Notes: a model not told the origin generated them from the sequence alone. Positions 40,941 to 51,900 are shown, numbered from the stretch's first letter. The stretch is DNA of 64,000 nt from Acidobacteriota bacterium (GCA_016208495.1 JACQXX010000010.1:1-64000); one strand, 5' to 3'. Numbers and translations are program-made.

Positions 40941-42575
40941 ATGGCCTTACTGGGTGCCATCCGTCCAGGTACAATCGCAGGGTTAATTCGCCTCTTGTCG
41001 CAGGGAGAAGCCGTCGCCACGTTGATTTGCGAGCGCGGTCCGACACGGGTTGATTTTCACTTCAGTAATGGCAAGATCGAGAGCATGGAAGTGAATCAGC
41101 TCCCGAGTGATCGAGGGTTAGATATCGTCACCACCTGGGAAACCGGCGTGTATCGGTTGATCAAAGGTCGAATTGAACGCGGGTACGGACTTTTTGAATC
41201 CAGTGATCGCGGGGCCGGGGCCCGAGGCCATGTGTTGATTTTATCGGCAGATGTCGGCCTTACGGGAATGGCTGAAAACACACTCGAACAAATCGGATAC
41301 CAGGTCAGTGTGGCGCCAAGTTCAGCTCAGGCGGTTGAAACCCTGGCCCAAATTTCCCCAACTCTGATTATTCTGGACACCGAACCCGGAGACGGCGAGT
41401 TAGCGGCGGCTGAACAGCTCCGCGACCACGATCATGGTCGAGAATTGCCAATTATTGCCCTGACCCGAACGCCGGATGCCTCTCTGGCACGTTCGCTCCA
41501 TCTTTTGGGATTGTCCTCAATTACCAAGCCCGTTTCTCCTGAAGCCCTGGTGAGTGTGGTACAGCAGGAAATCCAGATGTATCACGTGCGAAGTTCGCGT
41601 GACTGGTCGGCGCTGGCAGTCCCAGCCGAAACTCCTGAAATTGCAGCGGATATCGTTGATTTGTTGTTGTTTGAGGAGGTGATTCCCTCACTTGACAGCG
41701 TGTTTGACAAGTCTTCCAAACTGGGGATCAAAATTGCCCTTGGCGAAGCTGCGCCGGAAACGGTGGCATTGTTTGACTTATTTGATGGCCGGAACTCACT
41801 CCGGGAAATCATTGCGGCGAATCCGAAGCTTGGAAAGAAAGTCAAATTTTTAGCCTCCTACATGGTCAAAACCGGGTTGCTGGAAACGGTGGCGGATGCA
41901 CCGAAGACCCAGACGGTCATTGATGAAGAAACCGGTGAAATCTCTGAAGTTCCGCTCCCAAGCCTGGCCAAGCCGGCGCCTCGCGAACGACCGGATCAAC
42001 CCTACTTTACCGCCGTCGAAACACTGGATCTGGCAGATGCGCTGCGTTCAACCTATGGATCTGACGCTCAGTGGGCCAAATTGCTCTCGCTTGGATTGCC
42101 GCCAGCGTATCGGGGGGCCTTTGCCGATACCCTGCGTTTTATTTCCTCCGTTCAATCAAATTTCATCAAGCGTGGTGCCTCGGTGGCCATTCCAGCTTTA
42201 CCTGAATATGAAGTGGCCAGAGTTTTAATGCGTTCTGATTTGTTGATGAGTATCCATGATGTCGAAGATGAAAGCCGATTGATTGATGTGACGCGGTTGT
42301 TAGGCGGAAATATCTGGGGCTTTGTCTTTTTTGTCAGCATGCATCAGCGTTCGGCAATGACGTATCTGCGCTCGCTGGTCCATTCAGTCACCCGAAGTTA
42401 TCAGCGACCCTATGTGGTCAACCTCCTCAACGTTGGTGCCTCGGTTGAGGCCGATGCCATTCAACTGGTTGAAGACACGCTCGAACTTGACCGCAAGGGT
42501 GTCGTCGGCGTCTGGAATATCCAAAAACCAGAAGCTGTGATAAAAATGATTGATCAGTTGATTCAACTCAGCTAA
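40941..42575 (+). CDS. DUF4388/receiver-domain signalling protein
   Basis: 544 residues. Residues 1-88 resemble a DUF4388/PATAN-type domain (GAIRPGTIAGLIRLLSQGEAVA). Residues 92-212 resemble a response-regulator receiver: the phosphoacceptor aspartate is in LIILDTEPGDG and the conserved lysine in TKPVSP, but the N-terminal acidic pair is reduced (LILSAD). A small winged-helix-like region follows at about 230-310. The C-terminal 190 residues, ending YVVNLLNVGASVE...MIDQLIQLS, recall the second half of a Ras-like GTPase but have no P-loop. Membrane segments are absent. It is probably in one signalling module with the gene upstream. Confidence 0.75.
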   Translation: MALLGAIRPGTIAGLIRLLSQGEAVATLICERGPTRVDFHFSNGKIESMEVNQLPSDRGLDIVTTWETGVYRLIKGRIERGYGLFESSDRGAGARGHVLILSADVGLTGMAENTLEQIGYQVSVAPSSAQAVETLAQISPTLIILDTEPGDGELAAAEQLRDHDHGRELPIIALTRTPDASLARSLHLLGLSSITKPVSPEALVSVVQQEIQMYHVRSSRDWSALAVPAETPEIAADIVDLLLFEEVIPSLDSVFDKSSKLGIKIALGEAAPETVALFDLFDGRNSLREIIAANPKLGKKVKFLASYMVKTGLLETVADAPKTQTVIDEETGEISEVPLPSLAKPAPRERPDQPYFTAVETLDLADALRSTYGSDAQWAKLLSLGLPPAYRGAFADTLRFISSVQSNFIKRGASVAIPALPEYEVARVLMRSDLLMSIHDVEDESRLIDVTRLLGGNIWGFVFFVSMHQRSAMTYLRSLVHSVTRSYQRPYVVNLLNVGASVEADAIQLVEDTLELDRKGVVGVWNIQKPEAVIKMIDQLIQLS

Positions 42576-42679
42576 CCGTTTCAAATCCAATCTGAAAAAA
42601 GAGCATCAAACGACGTTCACTCTCACCCAGAGTTGAGTGATTTCAGGTAACTTCCGTTTGGTGAACACAATCTTTCGAT

Positions 42680-42922
42680 ATGTCTGAAAACTCTGTTCCT
42701 ACCTCACCGATTGATGCCATTGTATGGAGTAAAGAAGTCGAAGTGCGAGGCTTATCGCTTCCACTCCAGCTTGAATATGAAAAGCGCGGCGCCTTTTGGG
42801 CCACTCGTGGGTTGCGTATGACCGACGGGCTCTTCTGTCAGCTTGAGAGAGAGCACCCGGAACTCACGTTTGTCAAACGCGAATGGATTGAACCGAAGAA
42901 AAAGGATGATAAGGCAGAATGA
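42680..42922 (+). CDS. Small hypothetical protein
   Basis: 80 residues, family not recognised. It has a mixed alpha/beta composition (WSKEVEVRGLSLPLQLEYEKRG...) and ends in a Lys/Asp-rich tail. Start ATG 42680. It follows the signalling protein by 104 bp and may be in the same transcript. Its stop TGA is inside an AATGAAG heptamer. Confidence 0.65.
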   Translation: MSENSVPTSPIDAIVWSKEVEVRGLSLPLQLEYEKRGAFWATRGLRMTDGLFCQLEREHPELTFVKREWIEPKKKDDKAE

Positions 42923-43212
42923 AGAATGTAGTTAGTGGTTAGGGACCCAGAAGAAAATAAAATCCCACTGAAATCGGGTTCAGGGTTCAGGGTTCAGGGT
43001 TTGGGTGATGAATTGACTGATCCCACTCAAGATAAGTGCTGAGAAACCAGCAGGTACCATTCAAGTTGGATGATCCTGCCCTGAACCCTGAACCCTGGCG
43101 GTATGATATTTCCATCCGACTCCCTTAGTGGTTAGTGGCCAGTTTTTGGCTCTTGGTTCTTCTTCGAAAGTATTGGTTTCTAACCACTAACTACATTCTC
43201 AATTCTTCATTC
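42917..43212. repeat. Nested inverted heptamer arrays between two small genes
   Basis: Outer arms AATGTAGTTAGTGGTTAG (42925-42942) / CTAACCACTAACTACATT (43180-43197) are perfectly complementary. Inner arms GGGTTCA x3 (42976-42999) and CCCTGAA-type units (43079-43098) are complementary. A further TTAGTGG pair lies at 43125-43138. The whole 300-bp gap is thus a two-level hairpin, starting at one gene's stop and ending 14 bp before the next gene. Confidence 0.9.
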
Positions 43213-43225
43213 AAAAAGGTTTCCT

Positions 43226-43540
43226 ATGTCTCAGTCGCGAATTGATGCCCTGGCAAAGATGCTGGCTGGCGATCCTTCCAATGTGATGGTGCGCTATGGT
43301 CTGGCCAATGAATACTGGAAAATGGCCAACTATGAAGCGGTTATTGAACAAATGACTGCCTATTTGAAAGCCACCGATGATCAAGGGGCCGGCTATCGCA
43401 TGTTGGGTCAGGCATACCACAAGCTTGGAAACCTGACTGAAGCCCGTGCCGCCTGGCTGGCTGGTCAACAGGCCGCCGAAAGTCACGGTCACCCCAGCAT
43501 GGCGGATGAAATTTCACAAATGATTGAAGACCTCGATTGA
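43226..43540 (+). CDS. Tetratricopeptide-repeat protein
   Basis: 104 residues consisting of about two to three TPR-like helix pairs: VMVRYGLANEYWKMANYEAVIEQMTAYLKA and GAGYRMLGQAYHKLGNLTEARAAWLAG. It has no signal peptide or other domain and is probably a protein-interaction adaptor. The DinB-like gene follows 27 bp downstream with a strong ribosome binding site, so the two are probably co-transcribed. Confidence 0.85.
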   Translation: MSQSRIDALAKMLAGDPSNVMVRYGLANEYWKMANYEAVIEQMTAYLKATDDQGAGYRMLGQAYHKLGNLTEARAAWLAGQQAAESHGHPSMADEISQMIEDLD

Positions 43541-43567
43541 CGGATGATTCATCGAACGGAGGACTGA

Positions 43568-44110
43568 GTGAACTCAAAAGCGATTATGGAATTTAGCCAT
43601 CGCGTTCACTCAAACCTCTTCAGTGAAGTTGAGCCGCTTTCTGATGCTGATTTGTACCGTCAGCTTACCCCTGGCACCTGGTCAATTGCTGAAGTCATCG
43701 AGCACCTGCGGCAGGTTGATGCCTTATTGCTCAAGCTCTTTCGCCGGGTCGCCACGGGACAAAAACCCAGTGAGCGCCGCTTGAGCCAGCGTCTCATTGC
43801 CAGGATTGGCCTCCTGGCTGGTCACTGGATGATTGCCCGACCACTGTTTAAAGTCAAAGCCCCCTCTTTTGTTGCACCACTTTCCACTCCCCCTCGACAC
43901 GAACTGATTGCCGGTTTGAGGCAGGTACTCGACGACCTTGCCCAATGTGAGCAACTGTATTCCTCTGAACAATTAACCCAGCTCTATATCAAACATCCGG
44001 GTGTTGGTGCGCTCAATTTCTATGAATTAATGTTGATTGATACCTATCATTTCCAGCGCCATTTGCTTCAGATTCAGGCATTGAAAGAAAAACTCAGATC
44101 AGGTGCTTAG
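43568..44110 (+). CDS. DinB-like four-helix-bundle protein
   Basis: 180 residues from GTG 43568, with CGGAGGA 5-6 bp upstream; an ATG six codons later lacks a site. The pattern PGTWSIAEVIEHLRQVDALLLKL and the C-terminal ELMLIDTYHFQRHLLQI, with histidines in the expected helices, fit the DinB/YfiT superfamily of metal-binding bundles, often thiol-dependent transferases. Specific reaction unknown. Confidence 0.82.
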   Translation: MNSKAIMEFSHRVHSNLFSEVEPLSDADLYRQLTPGTWSIAEVIEHLRQVDALLLKLFRRVATGQKPSERRLSQRLIARIGLLAGHWMIARPLFKVKAPSFVAPLSTPPRHELIAGLRQVLDDLAQCEQLYSSEQLTQLYIKHPGVGALNFYELMLIDTYHFQRHLLQIQALKEKLRSGA

Positions 44111-44292
44111 TGCCAAAGAACAACCAGGCAGTCACCAGGACCAGGAACCAACCACCAGTTATACCATTCTGGGATGAAATTCTCGCATTCAGGAAATGCT
44201 AAAATATTGAAAATGTTGTGTTTCCCTCAGCCCATAGCCCAATACCCTCAGCCCAAATTGGTATTACCAACCCGCCTCAACGAAACTGTTTT

Positions 44293-45789
44293 ATGGGAAA
44301 TTTAAGTAAACCAGCGACCCTTGGAGAACTCAGGCAGAGCGCCTGGAGTGAAAGCCGTTTACGCCATCGCTCCGTCAAGGATGAAATGCGTGAAAATCTG
44401 ATCCGGAAACTCGAAGCCGGTGCCCCCCTCTTTCCAGGAATTGTGGGCTATGAAGATTCGGTCATTCCACAGTTGATCAATGCTGTTTTGTCACGTCACA
44501 ACTTTATTTTGCTTGGGCATCGAGGTCAGGCCAAAAGCCGGATTTTACGCTCACTCGAAAACTTGTTGGACGAGGAAATGCCCGTGATTGCCGGTTCTGA
44601 AGTCAATGATCATCCCTACAACCCGATCAGTGCCTATGGCCGGCAAACAATTGCAGAAAAAGGGGATGATACCCCAATTGCCTGGATGCCACGCCACGCC
44701 AGATACGTGGAAAAACTCGCCACCCCCGATGTCACCATTGCTGATATTTTGGGAGATGTGGACCCGATCAAGGCGGCAAAAAGCGGCTATCTGCTTTCGG
44801 ATGAATTGACCATTCACTATGGGCTGTTGCCACGTGCTAACCGTGGGGTTTTTGCCATTAACGAATTGCCGGATCTGGCTGGGAAAATCCAGGTTGGACT
44901 GTTCAATATCATGCAGGAAGGGGATGTTCAGATTAAAGGCTATCCCATTCGGCTTCCGCTTGATGTCCTGATTGTTTTTACCGCCAACCCGGAGGACTAC
45001 ACCGCTCGCGGGAAAATCATCACTCCACTCAAAGACCGCATCGGGTCAGAAATTGTGACCCACTATCCGACTTCGGTGGCGGAGGCAATTAAAATTACTG
45101 AACAGGAAGCCTGGATCGAGCGCCCACAAACCAAACAGGTTCAGGTGCCGCGCTTTATCAAACAGATTGTCGAACAAATCACCTTTCTGGCACGCGAAGA
45201 CAGCCGAATTGACAAACGGTCAGGCGTCAGTCAGCGCCTGCCAATCTCAGTTCTGGAAAATGTCCTGAGCAATGCCGAACGCCGGGCGCTGATGTGCCGC
45301 GAAACCGTGATTGTGCCTCGAATTAGTGACATTTATGCCGCCATTCCTTCAATCACTGGCAAAATCGAACTTGAATATGAAGGCGAACAGGTTGGGTCTG
45401 AGCGAATTGCCCGTGATTTGATCCGGCAAGCCTGTGGCAAAGTGTATCTGGAATACCTGGAACTGGCTGAAACTGGAAAAATTACGGACTGGTTCAACCA
45501 GGGACATCATCTAAAGCTGTCCGATATGATTCCGGCAGACCAGGGACTGCGGCAGGTTCAGAACATTCGAACACTGCTTGATGTCGTTTGGCTTGGAAAC
45601 TTTGCTGAAGGCACAACCTCAGCCCATCTGGTTGCCGCCGCTGAACTTGTTCTCGAAGGACTCTATGCCCAGAAGAAAATCAGCCGGAGCGAAGAACGCG
45701 GCTACGGAAAGGTTGCCCCCGAACGCCGTCGGCGTGGCGGAGACGCCGAAGGATTTTATGACTGGACCGACACCGGGAACGTGAACTGA
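44293..45789 (+). CDS. MoxR/magnesium-chelatase-type AAA+ ATPase
   Basis: 498 residues from ATG 44293. Walker A is GHRGQAKS and Walker B-like is GVFAINELPDL, with Asn before the Glu. Sensor region FTANPEDYTARGKIITPLKDR and arginine-finger segments follow. The type is the AAA+ partner of VWA proteins, acting as a chaperone-like remodelling pair. A GTG at 44218 would add 25 residues without similarity. The partner VWA gene follows at 45879, separated by a palindromic element. The C-terminal tail is rich in Arg and Gly. Confidence 0.9.
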   Translation: MGNLSKPATLGELRQSAWSESRLRHRSVKDEMRENLIRKLEAGAPLFPGIVGYEDSVIPQLINAVLSRHNFILLGHRGQAKSRILRSLENLLDEEMPVIAGSEVNDHPYNPISAYGRQTIAEKGDDTPIAWMPRHARYVEKLATPDVTIADILGDVDPIKAAKSGYLLSDELTIHYGLLPRANRGVFAINELPDLAGKIQVGLFNIMQEGDVQIKGYPIRLPLDVLIVFTANPEDYTARGKIITPLKDRIGSEIVTHYPTSVAEAIKITEQEAWIERPQTKQVQVPRFIKQIVEQITFLAREDSRIDKRSGVSQRLPISVLENVLSNAERRALMCRETVIVPRISDIYAAIPSITGKIELEYEGEQVGSERIARDLIRQACGKVYLEYLELAETGKITDWFNQGHHLKLSDMIPADQGLRQVQNIRTLLDVVWLGNFAEGTTSAHLVAAAELVLEGLYAQKKISRSEERGYGKVAPERRRRGGDAEGFYDWTDTGNVN

Positions 45790-45795
45790 GTCTAT

Positions 45796-45866
45796 GTCAG
45801 TACCACCTGCGTCAGCGGGTGGGTTCTCACAAGCAACTCCCACCCACTGACGCAGGTGGTACTGAC
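45796..45866. repeat. 28-bp inverted repeat between MoxR and VWA genes
   Basis: Left arm 45796-45823 (GTCAGTACCACCTGCGTCAG, then CGGGTGGG) and right arm 45839-45866 are complementary except for one position; the loop is 15 nt. It starts 6 bp after the MoxR stop and ends 12 bp before the VWA gene. It is probably a REP-like element or an intraoperonic mRNA hairpin. Confidence 0.88.
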
Positions 45867-45878
45867 TTCTGAGGGGTT

Positions 45879-47144
45879 ATGAAATTCACCAAATATGGCA
45901 AATGGAGTGGTATTGATTGGGATTCATTCGATCTGGGCAAGCTCATGGACCGGCTGTCGGATTTTTTGCTCCAGAGCGGATTTATGGGTGGATATACCCG
46001 GCGGATTCGAGACATTGATACCTCGGTTGAGGCGTTGCGCGAAGCCATCCGCCAGCTCATTATGCGTGGTGAATTGATTGATGAAGATGACCTTCAATCC
46101 CTGATGGATGAAAATGGGTATATGAGTCCGGAAAAGCTGGATGAGTTGATTGACGAAATCATCCAGCGGTTGACTCAATCCGGGTATATCAGCACGCAGT
46201 CAGCCGAGGATGGGCAGATCGGACCCGCGCCGCCGGATGCCACCGGGCAGGGAAAAGCCGAAGCCTCGAAACCAGTCAAGCTGGAATTTGAAATTACCTC
46301 GAAAGGGCTTGATTTCCTTGGGTTTAAAGCACTTGGAAAGTTGCTTGGGGCAGTTGGGAAAAGTAGCTTTGGTCGCCACGATACCCGGTTTCTCTCAACC
46401 GGAGTTGAAGCCCACGAATCCAGCAAACCCTATGAGTTTGGCGACACGATCAATCTGGATGTCAATGCCACGTTGCTGTCCGCCATTCGTCGCGAAGGTC
46501 TGGGCGTCCCGCTCAATGTTGAATACAAAGATTTGATGGTGCATCAGTCGGAATATTCCAGTTCGTGTGCCACCGTGGTCATGCTCGATTGCAGCCACAG
46601 CATGGTGCTGTATGGTGAAGATCGCTTCACCCCGGCCAAAACCGTGGCGCTGGCGTTGACCCATTTGATCCGGACGCAATATCCAGGCGATTCGATTCGA
46701 CTGGTTCTCTTTCATGATTCAGCCGAAGAAGTTCCCCTTGCCAAACTCCCTCGGGTCAAGGTCGGCCCCTATCACACCAACACTGCCGAAGGACTGAAAC
46801 TCGCCCGTCGGATTTTGACTGCCCAGCGCAAGGATATGCGGCAGATCATTATGATCACTGACGGTAAACCATCAGCCTTAACTATGCCAGGTGGAAGGAT
46901 TTACAAGAATCCAATGGGGCTTGACCGGTTGATTATGGACGCCACCTACCGCGAAGTGGCCGCCTGCCGTCGCAGCAACATTATGATCAACACGTTTATG
47001 CTGGCGGATGACTATTACCTGGTTGATTTCATCAAGAAAGTGACCGAGATTGCCCAGGGCAAAGCGTATTTCACCACAACCTACAATCTCGGGCAGTATG
47101 TGATGATGGATTTTCTCAAGAAGAAAACACAGAAGGTGCATTAG
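45879..47144 (+). CDS. VWA-domain protein, partner of the MoxR-type ATPase
   Basis: 421 residues, no signal peptide. The N-terminal 130 residues are helical and acidic. The C-terminal VWA domain has the MIDAS motif DCSHS (237-241), the downstream threonine in [16 protein letters not shown], and ITDGKPSAL. Together with the ATPase at 44293 it forms the frequent MoxR-VWA pair, which assembles or activates metal-dependent or multiprotein complexes. The target is unknown here. Confidence 0.9.
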   Translation: MKFTKYGKWSGIDWDSFDLGKLMDRLSDFLLQSGFMGGYTRRIRDIDTSVEALREAIRQLIMRGELIDEDDLQSLMDENGYMSPEKLDELIDEIIQRLTQSGYISTQSAEDGQIGPAPPDATGQGKAEASKPVKLEFEITSKGLDFLGFKALGKLLGAVGKSSFGRHDTRFLSTGVEAHESSKPYEFGDTINLDVNATLLSAIRREGLGVPLNVEYKDLMVHQSEYSSSCATVVMLDCSHSMVLYGEDRFTPAKTVALALTHLIRTQYPGDSIRLVLFHDSAEEVPLAKLPRVKVGPYHTNTAEGLKLARRILTAQRKDMRQIIMITDGKPSALTMPGGRIYKNPMGLDRLIMDATYREVAACRRSNIMINTFMLADDYYLVDFIKKVTEIAQGKAYFTTTYNLGQYVMMDFLKKKTQKVH

Positions 47145-47148
47145 AACC

Positions 47149-47315
47149 GGGCTGAAAACAACGGGCTGAAGACATTGGGCCAGGGGCTGAGGGCTGAAGA
47201 AGTGGTTTGATTTCATCCCTCATCCTTCATCCCTTCGATTGCCCCGAGCTTGCGAGTCTTCAGCTTGGTGTCTTCAGCCCCAAGCTCCAAACCCCAGGCC
47301 CTGGTTTTCTCAGCC
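47149..47315. repeat. Composite GGGCTGA / TCATCCC repeat region
   Basis: GGGCTGAAG units (47149-47205) are followed by TCATCCC units, the shared segment CATCCTTCATCCCTTCGATT (from 47221, also at 35943), and inverted CAGCCCCAAGC units (47275-47290). The left and right parts can pair. It starts 5 bp after the VWA gene stop. Confidence 0.85.
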
Positions 47316-47462
47316 TGTTCCCAAAGGTGGACAACCAAACTGCGAATAGGGTAGGGTAGCCCCTTTTTGAGATTCGGCCTGTGGTTGACTGGTATCCAGT
47401 GAGTGATCGAGGTGTAACCTTGGGTGATCTCTCATCCTGAAATTATCCTAAAGTTGATTCCC

Positions 47463-48587
47463 ATGAATGTTCCCCTGCTTGATCTGAAAGCGCAGTTTGC
47501 GACGCTTCGTGCTGAACTTCTCCCTGCAATTGAAACCGTCTTTGAAAACCAGGCTTTTATCCTGGGTCGTGAAGTCGAACTCCTGGAAAAAGAAATCGCC
47601 GAGTATTGTGGTGTTCCACACGCCATTGCCTGTGCTTCCGGTTCGGATGCACTGCTGCTGGCGTTGATGGCACTCGATATCAAACCCGGCGATGAAGTCA
47701 TCACCACTCCCTACACATTTTTTGCCACCGCCGGCTCGATCTCCCGCCTGGGTGCCATTCCGGTTTTTGTTGATATCGAACCTCACACCTTCAATCTTGA
47801 CCCCACCCAGCTTGAACAAAAAATCACGCCCCGAACCCGTGCCATCATCCCAGTTCATCTGTTTGGCCAATGCGCGGATATGGACGCCATCAATCAGATT
47901 GCCTGTGCCCACGACCTGCCGGTGATTGAAGATGCCGCCCAGGCCATTGGTGCTGAGTGGAAAGGGAAGCGGGCTGGTTCAATGGGGTTGATCGGGTGCT
48001 TCAGTTTTTACCCAACCAAAAATCTGGGGGCGGCAGGTGATGCCGGATGCCTCACCACGCTGGACGCTGGGTTGGCAGCCCGGCTGCGGGCGCTCCGGGT
48101 TCACGGTGAAACCACCAAGTATTATCATCGCTATGTTGGCTTTAATAGTCGCCTTGATGCGCTCCAGGCCGTGGTACTGCGGATCAAATTGCGTCATCTG
48201 GATGCGTGGAGCACGGCTCGGGCGAACAATGCTCGCCACTATGCGGAACTCATCGCGGCACACCCAGGGCTGGCCGACAAGATTCACTTGCCGACGGTTT
48301 TGCCTGACGTGCGACATATTTTTAATCAATTTGTGATTCGAGCCACCAACCGCGATGCCCTGCGGAAGTTCCTCAGGGAGCAGGGCATCGGCACTGAAGT
48401 CTACTATCCACTTTCACTCCATCAACAGGAATGCTTTGCTGATTTAGGCTATTGCACGGGTGATTTTCCTGAATCTGAACGCGCCGCGCTCGAAACACTG
48501 GCACTTCCAATCTATCCCGAACTCACCGCTGAAATGCGTCAATATGTAGTTGAAAGCCTGGCAGGTTTCTACGCTCAAATGCCCTGA
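47463..48587 (+). CDS. DegT/DnrJ/EryC1/StrS-family aminotransferase
   Basis: A PLP enzyme that usually aminates keto-sugar nucleotides for polysaccharide or glycan synthesis. 374 residues from ATG 47463 ([12 protein letters not shown], the typical start). The catalytic lysine is K186 in [16 protein letters not shown]. Other conserved segments: [24 protein letters not shown] and [13 protein letters not shown]. No other sugar-nucleotide genes are next to it, so the substrate is unknown. A start 13 codons upstream is less likely. Confidence 0.93.
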   Translation: MNVPLLDLKAQFATLRAELLPAIETVFENQAFILGREVELLEKEIAEYCGVPHAIACASGSDALLLALMALDIKPGDEVITTPYTFFATAGSISRLGAIPVFVDIEPHTFNLDPTQLEQKITPRTRAIIPVHLFGQCADMDAINQIACAHDLPVIEDAAQAIGAEWKGKRAGSMGLIGCFSFYPTKNLGAAGDAGCLTTLDAGLAARLRALRVHGETTKYYHRYVGFNSRLDALQAVVLRIKLRHLDAWSTARANNARHYAELIAAHPGLADKIHLPTVLPDVRHIFNQFVIRATNRDALRKFLREQGIGTEVYYPLSLHQQECFADLGYCTGDFPESERAALETLALPIYPELTAEMRQYVVESLAGFYAQMP

Positions 48588-48959
48588 AATTCAGATTCTC
48601 AAAGATCTGAAGAATTGGATTTCACCTATGGAAATTTGGATTTTTGTGCAACGGCGTCAAGGAGTTGCAGGAAGTGTACCCTAATGTCGGAAAAGGCTAG
48701 ACAAGAACTAAACCTTGTGTAAATCTTCCTTTGACTCGTCAAATCCTAAACTATAATCCAGCCGTAGCCAGCTTTTGTGCAGTGAGTTTGCCCACACACT
48801 TGGATATCTTCGCCTTCAGTGTGCTTAGGAATCAGGGGAAGGTGCGGCCTTCTGGTCAATTCCCCGAGATTTCATTCACATTGAACGGAGGTGCCATCGC
48901 CGGGCATTCCAACCATCATCGTTTGCAAGAGTCCAGAAAATAAAAGGAGAGTTTGCTAC
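48588..48959 (+). other. Leader and promoter region of the TonB-dependent receptor
   Basis: 372 bp without a gene. Apart from the promoter at 48731-48757 it implies a 5' untranslated leader of about 195 nt, long enough for RNA-based regulation. No known riboswitch is recognised by eye. Confidence 0.45.
48731..48757 (+). promoter_or_regulatory. Sigma-70-type promoter of the TonB-dependent receptor
   Basis: TTGACT (48731-48736) and a perfect TATAAT (48752-48757) with a short 15-bp spacer. Transcription would start near 48764. The spacer is shorter than ideal, so an activator or extended contacts may be needed. Confidence 0.65.
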
Positions 48960-51900
48960 ATGTTCAACCAACTCATACATCTGGCTGTAGCTCCGAAGAA
49001 GAAAAGGCTGGGCGAACGCGAAAAGTCAATCTTTTCAACTGCCGTGTTTTTCTTGGCATTCGCTCTGTGTCTTTTCCCAACCGTTGCTTGGGGCCAGGCC
49101 GCAACCGGGCAGCTTCGTGGTACGGTCACGGATCCATCCGGGGCAATACTTGCGGGGGCTACGGTGACCGTCACCAACCAGGATACAGGGGTCAGCCGTG
49201 ATGTGACCACCAATGAATCCGGTGACTATCTGGTCACCCTTCTTCCGCCAGGAACGTACCGAATTGAGGTCAAGATCGAAGGTTTCAAACAGTTTACGCT
49301 TGACAATGTTCCGGTACGCATCACCGAAACCACGGTGGCGAACGCCAAACTGGAAGTCGGTGCCGGAACCTCGGAAATTATTACCGTCACCAGTGAAACA
49401 CCACTGGTGCGAACCGATTCAGCCACGGGCGGGCGGGTGATTGAAGAACGCAGCCTGCGTCAATTGCCACTGCCAACCCGCAACTTCCAGCAATTGTTGA
49501 CGCTGTCGGCTGGGACCTCCAGCAACATCACCAACACTTCAGAAGTGGGTCGTGGCGACACTGCCATCAACGTAAACGGTCAGCGTACAACCAGCAATTC
49601 AGTGCTGATCAACGGGATTGATGCCAACTCAATCGGAACTGGCTCAACTCCCAACCTGGCGGTACCAGCCACCGATGCGCTGCAGGAATTCATCGTTCAA
49701 ACCAGCCAGTTTGATGCGTCTCAAGGACGCAATGCCGGCGGGATTGTGACGGCGGTGACCAAATCAGGCACCAATGAATTTCACGGCAACGCGTACTACT
49801 TTATTCGCAATGAAAAGCTGAATGCCAACAACTTCTTCCTCAACGGACAGGGAGTTGATCGGCCCAAGAACAATCGCCACCAGTTTGGCGGAACCTTCGG
49901 TGGCCCGATTGTCAAAGATAAAGTGTGGTTCTTTGGTTCATACCAGGGAACGCGTGAAACCAACGGTACTTCATTGACCAACAGTCTGGCGACGGCGTTT
50001 ACATCACCAGATTTAACCGATGACCGGTCATTGACGGCACTGGCCGCCTTATCCCGGACCCGGGCGCCACTCTTTGGTGGATATGTCAATCCAGTCTCGA
50101 TTGGATTGCTGCAAGCCCGATACCCAAATGGAGACTTTCTGATTCCTTCTGGAAATGGATTGTCGGTTCGGACCTTGACGTCAGAGTCAACTTTTGACGA
50201 AGACCAGTTCAATGCCAACGTGGATGCCCAGGTCAACAGTAACAACCGGTTGGGCGTCAAATTCTTCTTTGCCAACAATTCACTCGATCAAGGATTGTTT
50301 AGCCAGTTTGGGTTGGCGAATGCCTTGCAAACGCCGGGGTACCCGGTGGCCACCACTGCCGACAACCGCTTTTTGTCAGTGGTTGACACGCATGTGTTTG
50401 GGGGCGGGATCGTCAACGAATTTCGGTTTGGCTACAACGCCATTCCGACCACCGCCATTCCAGAAGAACCGTTCACTGCGGCTCAATTTGGAATCAACAC
50501 TCCCAATCAGGGGAACTTCAGCGGGTTGCCGGCGATTGCCCTGTTGAACCAGTTTACGGTTGGTCCATCAGGATTTTCGCAGAGCGACAACCAGGCCGAC
50601 ACCCTGTCATTTGGTGATACGGTAACCTGGACCAAAGGCCGACATTCGATGAAGTTTGGCGGCGAATACCGCTACAACCGGGTGCGCCTCGACTTTGATA
50701 TTTTCGCCCGTGGTTCGATCACCTTCACGGGTGGTGTGGCGGCGGCGCTGGCGGCCAGCCGTCCAGGTTCGATTACCCGTCCGGACGCCTTTACCGAATT
50801 GCTGGTGGCCCCAACGCTGGCTTCAAATGGTCAGTTGTTTGGGTTGCCGAGCATCTTCTCAATCATTGGTCCTGGTTCAGCCCAGCGTGCGGTTCGTTCA
50901 CATGACCATGCGTTTTTCTTCCAGGATGACATTCGAGTCAATAACAAGCTGACCCTGAATCTGGGCATTCGGTATGACTACTACGGTGCCTTCTATGACA
51001 CTGAAGGTCGGTTTGTGACCTTTGATGACACGGTGCCAGGAGCTGGCCGGATAGGAACGCTCACCGGGTTCTTCCAGGCTGATAATGCTGAAACACCGCT
51101 GGCTGGGATTCCAACCCTGCGCAAATCACTGGTTGATCCAGACCGGAACAACGTTGCGCCACGGTTTGGGTTTGCCTTCACCCCGTTTGATGCTGGAAAG
51201 TTTGTGATTCGTGGCGGATATGGTGTGTATTATGATCGTCCAAATGCCCGTGCGGCCAATAACCAGGGGTTGAGCTTCCCGTATTACACGATTGCTTCAA
51301 TTCTGCCTGGCACGCCATTCTCACGACCATTCAGCAGCCCGTTTGCTCCGATTCCACAGTCCTATCCATTGAACCTTCAGGATCGCACCAACTTCCCAAC
51401 GGGTGGCCTGCCATTCTTCGCGGGTGGCGTGCCGATTCCGGTTCAAGGGATTTACCCTGGACTGCATGCGTCACGGACGCCGTACATTCAACAGTACACA
51501 TTAGGCTTCCAGTGGGAGTTCGTTCCAAATACCCAGTTGGAAGTGACCTATGTCGGCTCGCAAGGCCGCAAATTGTCACGGCTGCGCAATGTCAACACCT
51601 TGCGTGGGCCAAACCTGGTTCAAACCGGACCGTTCTCACCCTCGCTGTCTGAAGTTGTGATTCAGGGATTTGGCGTGCATTTGACCGAAAACACGGCGCG
51701 ATCCAACTACAACTCACTGCAGGTGAGTTTGACCCGGCGGTATGCCAATGGGCTGCAAGGGTTGGTGGCGTACACCTACTCACACGCCATTGACGAATAC
51801 TCTGGTCAGGGATCATCCAACGGAACGAGCGATGTGTCGGCTGACTTCGGAAACCAGGGGAACTTTGCTGGGAACCGGGCCTCGGCTGATTTCGACCGTC

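Noticed and set aside
41900-42575. Calling the C-terminus of the DUF4388 protein a functional GTPase.
   Set aside because: No P-loop or NKxD motif is present. Only a weak resemblance to the second half of a Ras-like fold can be seen.
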